Assembly (NCBI GenBank): GCA_002373615.1
Contig: DFKU01000055.1
Span: 1,369-45,760 of the forward strand
Reading direction: 5' to 3'
Origin: Alphaproteobacteria bacterium UBA3637
GTDB lineage: Bacteria; Pseudomonadota; Alphaproteobacteria; CAAHEQ01; UBA3637
DNA length: 44,392 nucleotides
Position 1 is the first letter of the stretch, and every line of letters begins with the position of its first letter. Shown piece by piece: positions 25,000-31,844 of this stretch. Under the pieces are notes generated by a model. It saw only the letters and a list, made by a program, of their open reading frames with translations, searched no databases and had not been told where the DNA came from. The position numbers and the translations under genes were made by a program.

Positions 25000-25024
25000 G
25001 ATCCCCCGCCAAGCGAGGGACGAC
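25000..25024. repeat. dispersed intergenic hairpin repeat
   Basis: GATCCCCCGCCAAGCGAGGG followed by ACGAC, almost identical to 79-104. Lies between the gapA stop and its terminator. Confidence 0.6.
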
Positions 25025-25032
25025 AAAAAAGG

Positions 25033-25061
25033 CACCTCTGGGAAACCGGGGGTGTTTTTTT
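25033..25061 (+). terminator. terminator of gapA
   Basis: 9-bp stem CACCTCTGG/CCGGGGGTG (two G-T pairs) closed by a GAAA tetraloop, followed by seven Ts. Confidence 0.9.
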
Positions 25062-25062
25062 G

Positions 25063-25091
25063 TTGACATAAATTTTATAAAATGCTAGTTT
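25063..25091 (+). promoter_or_regulatory. promoter of the candidate RNA gene
   Basis: Perfect TTGACA (25063-25068), 17-bp spacer, TAGTTT (25086-25091) preceded by TGC as in an extended -10. Confidence 0.5.
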
Positions 25092-25097
25092 TAAAAA

Positions 25098-25275
25098 TGG
25101 AATGAGATGACGTCCGTTCCAGAGGGTTAAACTCCTCTTAGTAGTTGTCCGTGAGGACGTAAAACTTCCAGCCAAGGCTGGAAGGTCGCCAAAAAAGATC
25201 TCTGGTCAAATAAGCGCACTATTACTACTAATAGAGTTTAACTTCCAGTCGCTTTCGTAAAGCGGTTTATTTTTT
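25098..25275 (+). ncRNA. candidate structured small RNA between gapA and the 25291 gene
   Basis: About 175 bases with no ORF, bounded by a promoter (25063-25091) and a terminator (CGCTTT-CGT-AAAGCG then GTTTATTTTTT, 25250-25275). A long-range stem pairs 25126-25145 with 25224-25242 (GTTAAACTC/GAGTTTAAC plus TTAGTAGT/ACTACTAA, one bulge). Inside are hairpins GTCC-GTGA-GGAC (25147-25158) and CTTCCAGCC/GGCTGGAAG (25165-25184). TGGAA (25099) can pair with TTCCA (25243). The long, imperfectly paired rod with its own signals recalls 6S RNA, which I believe lies near gap in some alphaproteobacteria, but the identity is unproven. A leader controlling the 25291 gene is the alternative. Confidence 0.5.
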
Positions 25276-25290
25276 AAAAAAGGAAGTAAA

Positions 25291-25833
25291 ATGGATTTTA
25301 TAAAATTAAAAAAGAAAAAAGATCGTTTTGAAATATATCTATTCGGAGCAAAATGGACTTTCTATAGATATTTGCGTATTATACGAGAAATTTTTTTGAT
25401 GGCCCATTTTGCTCAATTACAAGAAACATTAAAAACAAAGTTTAACGTGACTTTACCAAAAGAGGCCTATCACCATCTGTCAGGGGATGTGGAACTGGTA
25501 AAAATTCCTTTAAAAGAATTACGCGTTCCGTGCGGACACAGAAAAACCTGTCCTATCCCAGAAACCCGGGTTTATAAGTGGTTAAATTCTGATCGAAAAG
25601 AACCTTATTTTTGGAACTATAATGAGGCAAATGTGTATATTCCAGAATCCAAAAAAGATTCACAAAAGCGGATGGAGGAGTTAGCCCTTTCCCTGATGGA
25701 CAAATATGATCCATCCAAATGCGTCATTTGTGTGCGCAAAAATAACGTTATGATTGATGGGCAACATAGGGCTGCTGTTCTTTACAAAAGATATGGAGGG
25801 GATTATAAGGTTTTAGTTGTCAGAGAAAAGTAA
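25291..25833 (+). CDS. ParB/Srx-fold domain protein with amphipathic N-terminus
   Basis: 180 residues. The C-terminal part has the ParB/sulfiredoxin-like motif CVICVRKNNVMIDGQHRAAV (I-DGQHR, about 148-167) and ends YGGDYKVLVV. The N-terminal KKKKDRFEIYLFGAKWTFYR is a basic-aromatic segment also found at the start of many surface-polysaccharide glycosyltransferases. ParB-fold proteins with such starts occur in LPS and capsule loci, so a role near the envelope rather than plasmid partition is likelier, but no polysaccharide genes are adjacent. AAAGGAAG precedes the ATG. Its TAA ends one base before the left island border, so it is the last chromosomal gene on this side. Confidence 0.6.
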   Translation: MDFIKLKKKKDRFEIYLFGAKWTFYRYLRIIREIFLMAHFAQLQETLKTKFNVTLPKEAYHHLSGDVELVKIPLKELRVPCGHRKTCPIPETRVYKWLNSDRKEPYFWNYNEANVYIPESKKDSQKRMEELALSLMDKYDPSKCVICVRKNNVMIDGQHRAAVLYKRYGGDYKVLVVREK

Positions 25834-25852
25834 ATTTGGTGCGGGCGAAAGG
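25834..25852. repeat. left attachment site of the island
   Basis: 19-bp exact copy of the tRNA-Leu(UAG) 3' end (CCA, discriminator and acceptor strand) starting one base after the stop of the 25291 gene. The matching copy is at 43482-43500. Confidence 0.88.
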
Positions 25853-26100
25853 TTCTGCACCATTTTTGCCCTGTTAGCTTTATTTTATTGGTTTTATGGA
25901 TCATTGTCAATACCCTTTTTTTAAAATGAATCACACCATGCATCACACTTTTTATATTATAATGTAATGGGAATTAAAAATACATAGCTTTTTATCCATC
26001 CCAGAAAATTTCTAGGTCAATTTTGGAGCTGATGAACATGGAAAACTGGATACTTCTACAACCATCTAAGCCAAAATTGAGTTTCCCAAAGGATTTTTAT
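25853..26100. other. gene-free left end of the island
   Basis: No credible gene. Contains GGTTCTGCACC just inside the border, AT-rich sequence with TATTATAAT near 25955, and the candidate integrase arm sites at 25928-25948. Confidence 0.5.
25928..25948. promoter_or_regulatory. candidate integrase arm-binding sites, left end
   Basis: GAATCACACC (25928-25937) and GCATCACAC (25940-25948). The same words occur near the other end at 43317-43357, where no coding similarity explains them. Arm-type sites for tyrosine integrases typically sit within about 200 bp of att cores. Confidence 0.45.
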
Positions 26101-26135
26101 AAAAAAAGAATGCCCGCTTTTGTAGACGGACATTC
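26101..26135 (-). terminator. terminator of the Dam-type methyltransferase gene
   Basis: Minus strand: GAATG-CCG / CGG-CATTC stem with one mismatch (26108-26116 with 26127-26135), followed by seven Ts. Confidence 0.75.
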
Positions 26136-26184
26136 CTGCCTTGATAATTGGAACGTTTACTAAAACATTCCACAAGACGCCTTA

Positions 26185-26700
26185 TTATAAATCAGTTTCA
26201 TTTAAAATGGAGTGCTGTCCCGGTACAACAATGTTAAAAAACTTAATTTCGTTTTGGGATTGAAGTTTAAAAATAACACATCCAAAAGGTGGCGTTTCTT
26301 CTTTTTCTTGATATATGCCTCTGAACTTGATTCTACCATTGGGAATATACAGCTTGATACCAATTCCTTCAATAATCTCATGAAATTTTTTTGCTGTTAA
26401 CATTGAAACAGGACCCAAAAAATAGATATCATTATGGACTTTTTGATAGGTATAAACAGCTTTTTCAAGGAAAGGAAATTTAAGATAAAAAGGTGGGTTA
26501 ATCCATATTCTTTTGAATTGTGTCCAATCGGTGGTTAATCCATCTGTATAAATCGTGCTATAATTTGGAATACCTAATGCTTTTGCCTGCTCTTCGGTAG
26601 TTGCTGGGTCATAATCAAAAGTACCAAACATATCAACAATATATTTTGGTGTATAACATTCAAAATTTTGTTCGTTAAAAGAAATAGCTCCTGTACTCAT
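26185..26700 (-). CDS. phage-type DNA N6-adenine methyltransferase (Dam family)
   Basis: 171 residues. Catalytic motif NPPF (N68-F71) and FDYDPATT (28-35), which matches the DPCA/DPAT motif of the phage Dam family. It also has the CYTPKYIVDMFG N-terminus in which the family binds AdoMet. It would methylate adenine in DNA, often as protection against restriction or host regulation. The protein is short but complete for this family. Leftmost gene of the island, with its own terminator at 26101-26135; no clear ribosome site precedes the ATG at 26700. No cognate nuclease gene is adjacent, so it looks like an orphan methyltransferase. Confidence 0.82.
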   Translation of the reverse strand: MSTGAISFNEQNFECYTPKYIVDMFGTFDYDPATTEEQAKALGIPNYSTIYTDGLTTDWTQFKRIWINPPFYLKFPFLEKAVYTYQKVHNDIYFLGPVSMLTAKKFHEIIEGIGIKLYIPNGRIKFRGIYQEKEETPPFGCVIFKLQSQNEIKFFNIVVPGQHSILNETDL

Positions 26701-26805
26701 ATTTATTAGAACTACAATTTTTATGTTTACAATCCTTACTTTCCCTTTGTGGCTATTGAATTTTAGACCTTTTAAAAGGAAAAAATTTAAAATATGAAAA
26801 AAAAG

Positions 26806-26834
26806 TTGACTTTGACATTGATTTATAGTTTAAT
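26806..26834 (+). promoter_or_regulatory. promoter of the 25-residue ORF transcript
   Basis: TTGACT (26806-26811), 17-bp spacer, TTTAAT (26829-26834), directly upstream of an excellent ribosome site. Confidence 0.6.
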
Positions 26835-26871
26835 GGAATCATGGATAACTTTAATATCAAGGAGGTTTATC

Positions 26872-26949
26872 ATGTCTGAAGAATATTATGTATTATCACC
26901 AGAATATCAGGAAATGACGAATAAGGTTTTAGATTTAGAAGCAGCTTAA
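26872..26949 (+). CDS. 25-residue acidic micro-ORF
   Basis: Encodes a 25-residue peptide starting MSEEYYVLSPEYQEM and ending LDLEAA; acidic and Tyr-rich, with no signal or membrane segment. Evidence that it is real: AAGGAGG six bases ahead of the ATG, a good promoter at 26806-26834 and a terminator at 27116-27138, so it is the only ORF on a transcript of about 300 bases. It may be a small protein, or the ORF may simply open a longer regulatory RNA. No family recognised. Confidence 0.5.
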   Translation: MSEEYYVLSPEYQEMTNKVLDLEAA

Positions 26950-27115
26950 TTTATTTGACGCTTATTATTTTTGGATGATTATTTTATGTTTTTGATACAC
27001 CACTTGACATTTTGGGAAGATTTTGATATCATAACTGAGGTTGATAGTTAGACTCATTGTTAATTATCCCAGTTAGCTCGGAAATTGCACGATGAGTCCA
27101 GCCAAATCTTGAAGA

Positions 27116-27138
27116 GTGCCAAAAATTGGCACTTTTTC
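27116..27138 (+). terminator. terminator of the micro-ORF transcript
   Basis: 8-bp perfect stem AGTGCCAA/TTGGCACT with an AAA loop, then Ts. Confidence 0.75.
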
Positions 27139-27327
27139 TTTTATTTTCAATCACTTATACGAGTCCGTGTTGATGCCCTTTAAAAAGTATCAAAAATAGC
27201 ACTTACACGGACCAGCAATGCCAAAATATCCTTATTTATCAATGTTAGGCTTCTGGGACACTTCATAATCATCCCGAAAATGTGAAATCAATTTAGTGAC
27301 GTTAATGTCACTTAATTGAACGCATAA

Positions 27328-27355
27328 AAAAGAGGTGATCGAAATCACCCCTTTT
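27328..27355. terminator. bidirectional terminator
   Basis: GGTGAT-CGAA-ATCACC core extended by AAAAG/CTTTT with one mismatch. Works in both directions; on the minus strand it lies 17 bp past the stop of the C5 methyltransferase fragment. Confidence 0.75.
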
Positions 27356-27371
27356 ATTTAAGTTTTGCCCT

Positions 27372-28403
27372 TTATTTTTCGGTGGCTTCATCCTGATTTG
27401 TTGTCACGCTGATTTTGTCACCGGGAAAGGTGCTGAGCAAAGCCAACATCATTTTCGGACAGACGTGTTCACCCAGAGCTTCACGAACCAGATTTTCATC
27501 CTTAGAAATCAACATGCTATTTTTCCACCGCAAGCCTTCAAAATCGTCGTCAAACGCTTTTGGCGCCAATAATGGATCCAAGAAGTCGGCAGAGGCACCC
27601 ATTAATAACAATAATTCATGAATTGAAAAGGCGCGGGCATCTGAATAACAACCTTTTTCCGTTAATGGACGACCATAATGGACTGATGAAAGGTCACCAA
27701 TACTGCCACTACCACTTGTGATGGTTGGACAGGGCAACGCTGGATCAACACGTCTGTAGCCCGCATTAAAACTTCCCCCTGCTGTCGAACCACTTTTATT
27801 TTTTGGTTGATACAAAACTGAATTTAACCAGGCAGACATCCCAGTCGGGGTATGCTTTAAAAATTCAATTTCGTGATCCGTCAATGGCAAAGCATAATGC
27901 CAGCGATTGTTAGGGTCGATTTCACCGGCTTCTAAGCTTTTCAACATATGGATAGCTTCAAAAACTGAGGGACGGAATTGATGCTTTTTGGTGAATTTCC
28001 AATCACCCAATTCTTCTTTCCAAAATAGAATGAAACAACGTTCACGATCCTCGGCGGTTCCATAGTCTGCGGCCGATAAAATGCCAACACGTGTCTTATA
28101 TCCCATTCTATGCAGTTCATCCACAACATATTCGCCAATCGTTTTGTCGCCCAAAATATCCAAGGCTTTTTCAGGACGGCTAATCAACCATTGAGGCACA
28201 TTTTCAATGATACCGGCTTTATATCCAACCGCTTCAATATTTTTTAACGTGTCCACAAACAAAGTTGCACGTTCGGTTGTGCCTTTACTATCGGCGGTAT
28301 TGTATGGACTCGCGTCTTGACATGCTGGAGAGGCAAAAACGAAGGTGGCTCCGAGTAAATATGCAGCGGTTATGGCTGATAAAAGAGCAAAGATACACCA
28401 CAT
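27372..28403 (-). pseudogene. C5-cytosine DNA methyltransferase, 5'-truncated
   Basis: The open frame (343 codons) holds the later motifs of a C5 methyltransferase: motif IV with catalytic Cys in FASPACQDAS (about 24-33), motif VI IIENVP (about 64-69), motif VIII YGTAEDRERCFIL (about 114-126), and a recognition domain with the closing motif region (RAFSIHELLLLMG). The N-terminal AdoMet-binding motif I (F-x-G-x-G) and motifs II-III are missing: the frame starts abruptly 2 bp from the kinase stop codon. Most of a Rossmann fold is gone, so it is probably inactive. It was likely cut when the two-component/EptA cassette joined here. Confidence 0.75.
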
Positions 28404-28405
28404 AA

Positions 28406-29668
28406 TTACCTCTTTTGTCTTAATGGAAGTGTGATTTCAAAGGTTGAACCTTTTCCAACTTTGCTTTGAACCTCAATTTTTCCGTTATGAAGGTTAACTA
28501 TTGTTTTAGCTAATGATAGTCCTAATCCTAAACCTTTTTGATGTCTTGATGTCTCTGCACGCCAAAAGCGATCAAAAATGTGAGGCAAATCTGATTCTTT
28601 TATGCCAATTCCATTATCTGTGATACTTAACTTAATAATCTCTGATGTTTTCTTCGCTTTTATTGTAATTTTTTTATCAGATATTGTGTATTTTACCGCA
28701 TTTTCAAGTAAAATTCCCAATAATTGTTTGATCATAACTTCATCGGCTTCGATTTCTAATTTTTTATCTGAATTTACAAATTTGAAAACGACGTCAGAAT
28801 AAAGCTTTTCCATAGATCTTATTGTCGCTTTGAGCGTTTCATCAACATAAAACGTTTTTGCAGATATGGCTATTTTAGAGTTATCATATCTGGCCAAGGA
28901 TAGAAGTTTTTCAACTAAATCAGCCATTTGTTGGATTTCATCTTTTATGTCATTTAAAATGTCTTGTCGTTGGGGTTTATGTTCTAAAAGTTCAGCGTAG
29001 GAATATAAAATGCTCAAAGGAGTGCGTAATTCATGCGCCGCATCTGAAACAAATTGTTTTTGTTGCGCATAACTTTTCTCAATGTATTTCATAGAACGGG
29101 AGACTAAAAAGCTTGCCAATATATACGCAAGTAAAATCATAACTATTGAAGAAAATAAGGCTACCTTGATATAAATCTTTGCATTTTTTCGAATTGGAGT
29201 ATAATTAGCCAGAACAATAACTTCGGCATTTGCAAACTTATCTGAAGGCAGTTTACTTTTTAGTATCATAAAATACCATTTTTGCTTACCGTGTTTTATA
29301 TTTTCATGATGAATTTTGCCATATTCATACTGTTGTGTCAGTAATCGCTTGCTAAGTTGTTCGGCAATGAAATCATCTTTAGGAATTTCTGCATGAATAA
29401 TTTTGTTATCAACTATCCAATAGGTAAAATTATATAAAGATTGAATATCTGATTTAATTTTATGAATTTCTGATGTTTGTCCCTGTTTATTGAGAACTTC
29501 TTCAGCTTCCCACAGTTCTTCTTCTAAGTAATCGCGTAATGTATCTTCTAATAATTGGACGCCATTATGACGATATGCTATATAGCTTGCGGCAAATCCG
29601 AGTAACAAGATACATGCGATGATGACAGTATATTTTAAGACTAAGGTTTTGTGAATCTTTTCTATCAT
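28406..29668 (-). CDS. two-component sensor histidine kinase (PmrB-like)
   Basis: 420 residues: membrane helices about 10-32 and 165-189 around a periplasmic sensor loop of about 130 residues, no long HAMP domain, HisKA with phosphoacceptor H212 (SDAAHELRTPLS), then HATPase_c with N box LLENAVKYT, DNGIGI and GLGLGLSLAKTIV. The periplasmic loop contains an acidic cluster (DYLEEELWEAEE, about 46-57), similar in kind to metal- or peptide-sensing loops. Overlaps the regulator gene by 4 bp (ATGA). Divergent from the PAP2/EptA genes, so control of lipid A modification is the likely role. The sensed signal is unknown. Confidence 0.88.
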   Translation of the reverse strand: MIEKIHKTLVLKYTVIIACILLLGFAASYIAYRHNGVQLLEDTLRDYLEEELWEAEEVLNKQGQTSEIHKIKSDIQSLYNFTYWIVDNKIIHAEIPKDDFIAEQLSKRLLTQQYEYGKIHHENIKHGKQKWYFMILKSKLPSDKFANAEVIVLANYTPIRKNAKIYIKVALFSSIVMILLAYILASFLVSRSMKYIEKSYAQQKQFVSDAAHELRTPLSILYSYAELLEHKPQRQDILNDIKDEIQQMADLVEKLLSLARYDNSKIAISAKTFYVDETLKATIRSMEKLYSDVVFKFVNSDKKLEIEADEVMIKQLLGILLENAVKYTISDKKITIKAKKTSEIIKLSITDNGIGIKESDLPHIFDRFWRAETSRHQKGLGLGLSLAKTIVNLHNGKIEVQSKVGKGSTFEITLPLRQKR

Positions 29669-30351
29669 TTCTTTATTTCCATTTTATAACCAACATTTTT
29701 AACTAATTTTATCTGAATGATTGGAAGCATCTTTAATGTTTTACGCAACATATAGATATGAGAATCTAAGCTCTCTATATTGGTATCAAGTTTATCTTCC
29801 CATATTTTTGAAAATATAGTTTCACGAGGAATGATATTATCCAAATTTATAAATAGCATTTCAAACAAGGCAAATTCTTTTTTGCGAAGTTGAAGTTTTA
29901 TATCCTTATATTGAATCGTGTGCAGATCAGAATTTACCTCAATATTATTTTTATTATAAATTTTATCTATATAAGGTTTGTTTTTGCGCCTATTGACGGC
30001 ATTAATTCTGGCTAACAGCTCTTTAATTTTATATGGTTTAACGATAAAATCATCAGCACCTGTATTTAGAGCACGAATACAATCATCAAGTTCGCCTTTG
30101 GCTGTAACAAATATGATTCCGCCCTGATAATTGTATTTTGAGCGTAAAAGTTTGCATACTTCTATTCCGCTTATTTCAGGAAGCATCCAGTCTAATAAAA
30201 TAACATCATAACATTCATTGGTATTATGTTGGATTAAAGATAATGCCTCCATACCATCTTCAGCCCAATCTACAAAGCAATTTTCATAAGTAAGCAGTTC
30301 TTTTGTTGCTTTACCTAATTTGATGTCATCTTCAACTAATAAAATTTTCAT
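29665..30351 (-). CDS. OmpR/PhoB-family response regulator (PmrA-like)
   Basis: 228 residues: receiver domain (1-115) with acidic pocket E7-D8-D9, phosphoacceptor D54 (LLDWMLPE), T83 and K105, then a winged-helix DNA-binding domain (about 130-225, including LRKKEFALFEML and DSHIYMLRKTLK). Partner of the kinase that follows it. Expected to bind the tandem TTTCAG boxes at 30438-30457, in the divergent gap to the PAP2 gene, and to activate the phosphoethanolamine cassette. The name PmrA is functional analogy, not proven orthology. Confidence 0.9.
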   Translation of the reverse strand: MKILLVEDDIKLGKATKELLTYENCFVDWAEDGMEALSLIQHNTNECYDVILLDWMLPEISGIEVCKLLRSKYNYQGGIIFVTAKGELDDCIRALNTGADDFIVKPYKIKELLARINAVNRRKNKPYIDKIYNKNNIEVNSDLHTIQYKDIKLQLRKKEFALFEMLFINLDNIIPRETIFSKIWEDKLDTNIESLDSHIYMLRKTLKMLPIIQIKLVKNVGYKMEIKK

Positions 30352-30437
30352 TTATCTACCTTTTATGTTGCTTTAGTTAAAATATACTTCTTTTGATATT
30401 AGAAAGTAAATCAATTTTTTTTATTTATTTAAAAAAA

Positions 30438-30457
30438 TTTCAGATAAATTTCAGATA
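30438..30457 (+). promoter_or_regulatory. tandem TTTCAGATA boxes, candidate PmrA-like operator
   Basis: Direct repeat TTTCAGATA (30438-30446 and 30449-30457) with an 11-bp period, that is two 6-bp half-sites separated by 5 bp. OmpR-family regulators such as PmrA bind exactly this geometry. It lies 44 bp upstream of the PAP2 start and 87 bp from the regulator start, and could serve both. Confidence 0.6.
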
Positions 30458-30500
30458 GCTATGCGAGATTTAGCACAAATGTGTTATTGAGGAGCAAAAA

Positions 30501-31190
30501 ATGCTTTATTTTTTTATATTACTTCTAATTTTGGCTGGTACGGCATTGGTTTATTTTTCTGATGTATTGGATCTATTTTGTGCAAATTTATTTTATCAAA
30601 ATGGTTTTTATCTAAAGGATAGTTTCTGGATTGAGATGATTGATTTTTATATGGAATATATTATTTGTCTATTATATGCAACAGTTTTAGGATTATGGAT
30701 TTTACCGAAACTTCATCTGCCGGGTGTTATTCAAAACAAACTATCTTTCATAACGCATAAAATATCTATCAAAACAAATCAAATAATTTATTTAAGTTTG
30801 TGTTTTTTAGGGGCGTGTGTGGCGCTTCCATATGGTTGTAAAATATTTTTTCACCGCGCTCGTCCTTATCAGACTGATATTTATGGAGGCGAATGTTCCT
30901 TTACAGCTGCTTTTGAAAAATCGTTTTGCCCAATTGGGGATTCTTTTATTTCTGGACATACTTCTTTTAGTTTATGGTTGTTTGCTTTAGCATTAATGTT
31001 GCCTAAGAAAATACGCACGATAGGTGTTGTTTTGGCCCTAGGTATTGTTTTGTTTGTGGCGTGTTGCCGTCTTTTAGGGGGATATCATTATTTGACAGAT
31101 GTTGCTTTTGCTTTCTTACTTGTGGGTAGCTGTATCTTGATTATTTATCGGAAAATATTTGTATCAGCGAGTGCTTTCAATCAAGATTAA
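30501..31190 (+). CDS. PAP2-family phosphatase (PgpB-like), membrane-bound
   Basis: 229 residues with six predicted membrane helices and the complete PAP2 motif set: K114-x6-R121-P122, S151-G152-H153, and R190-x5-H196-x3-D200. These hydrolyse phosphate esters of lipids such as phosphatidate, PGP or undecaprenyl pyrophosphate in the periplasmic leaflet. GAGGAG ribosome site. First of three plus-strand genes ending in the EptA homologue. A pap2 gene is also found directly beside mcr-1 in mobile elements, supporting a linked role in handling lipid by-products. Confidence 0.88.
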   Translation: MLYFFILLLILAGTALVYFSDVLDLFCANLFYQNGFYLKDSFWIEMIDFYMEYIICLLYATVLGLWILPKLHLPGVIQNKLSFITHKISIKTNQIIYLSLCFLGACVALPYGCKIFFHRARPYQTDIYGGECSFTAAFEKSFCPIGDSFISGHTSFSLWLFALALMLPKKIRTIGVVLALGIVLFVACCRLLGGYHYLTDVAFAFLLVGSCILIIYRKIFVSASAFNQD

Positions 31191-31218
31191 AGATTATTTT
31201 ATAGAAAAAGTATAAAAA

Positions 31219-31827
31219 ATGTTTGAAGTAAAATCAAAATCTTTTAAAACTGAGCTTTATCGAAAATCTATTCATTTAAGTTCTTTATGGATGCCGTTCA
31301 TCATTCTTTTGGCGAATAAAAATTGGAACATACTTTTATTTTTTACATTGTTTGTAGGTAATTTTATCATAGAGTATATGACTTTCAAAAAGCTACCTTA
31401 TGTTAGTATAATTTTCCGCAAACTGTTTATTAAGACACTCAGGTACAAGGAAATTGATCGTATTTCATTTGTTCCGAGCGGGTCTGTTTTTGTTTTAGCG
31501 GCAGCTTTAATTGTTTCTGTTTGTTTTACCCCAAAAGCCGGTGCGGCTGCTTTAACAGTTATGTTGATTGCAGATACTGTTGCTGCATTGGTTGGAAAAT
31601 CTATAGGAAAATTTCACTTCAATAATGGCAAAACCTTTGAAGGAACCTTAGCTTTCTTTATCAGTTCTGTATTAGTAATCTTATCTTTTTACCCTCATAT
31701 AACGCCGCTAACAGTTTTAATTACCGCAGTTTTTGCGGCGGCAACCGAATTTTTTGAAAAAAATATCGGCATTGATGACAATCTTATGATTCCACTTGTT
31801 ACGGGATTTATTCTGAATTTAATTTAA
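31219..31827 (+). CDS. diacylglycerol/polyprenol kinase (Dgk1/SEC59-like), membrane-bound
   Basis: 202 residues with six to seven membrane helices. Motifs ADTVAALVGKSIGK (about 133-146) and NGKTFEGTLAFF (about 150-161) are those of CTP-using DAG or dolichol kinases and relatives of CdsA. The N-terminal ELYRKSIHLSSL fits the family start. Expected reaction: CTP or ATP plus diacylglycerol to phosphatidate. EptA enzymes release DAG from phosphatidylethanolamine, so this gene would recycle it, the role proposed for the unrelated dgkA next to mcr-3. Weak ribosome site; 28 bp after PAP2 and touching the EptA gene. The phosphoryl donor is inferred from family only. Confidence 0.78.
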   Translation: MFEVKSKSFKTELYRKSIHLSSLWMPFIILLANKNWNILLFFTLFVGNFIIEYMTFKKLPYVSIIFRKLFIKTLRYKEIDRISFVPSGSVFVLAAALIVSVCFTPKAGAAALTVMLIADTVAALVGKSIGKFHFNNGKTFEGTLAFFISSVLVILSFYPHITPLTVLITAVFAAATEFFEKNIGIDDNLMIPLVTGFILNLI

Positions 31828-31844
31828 TGATAAAGGACTATATA

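Larger units (their letters stand above)
26950..27371. other. gene-free stretch with several inverted repeats
   Basis: No gene. Contains GACTCAT (27051-27057) pairing with ATGAGTC (27093-27099), a terminator (27116-27138), the inverted repeat GTCCGTGT/ACACGGAC (about 27163 and 27212) and a bidirectional terminator (27328-27355). The first part belongs to the micro-ORF transcript. Confidence 0.5.

Noticed and set aside
26032..26163. Plus-strand ORF of 41-43 codons (start 26032 or 26038) with a GGAG upstream
   Set aside because: Its second half is the terminator hairpin of the minus-strand Dam gene and no promoter or similarity supports it.
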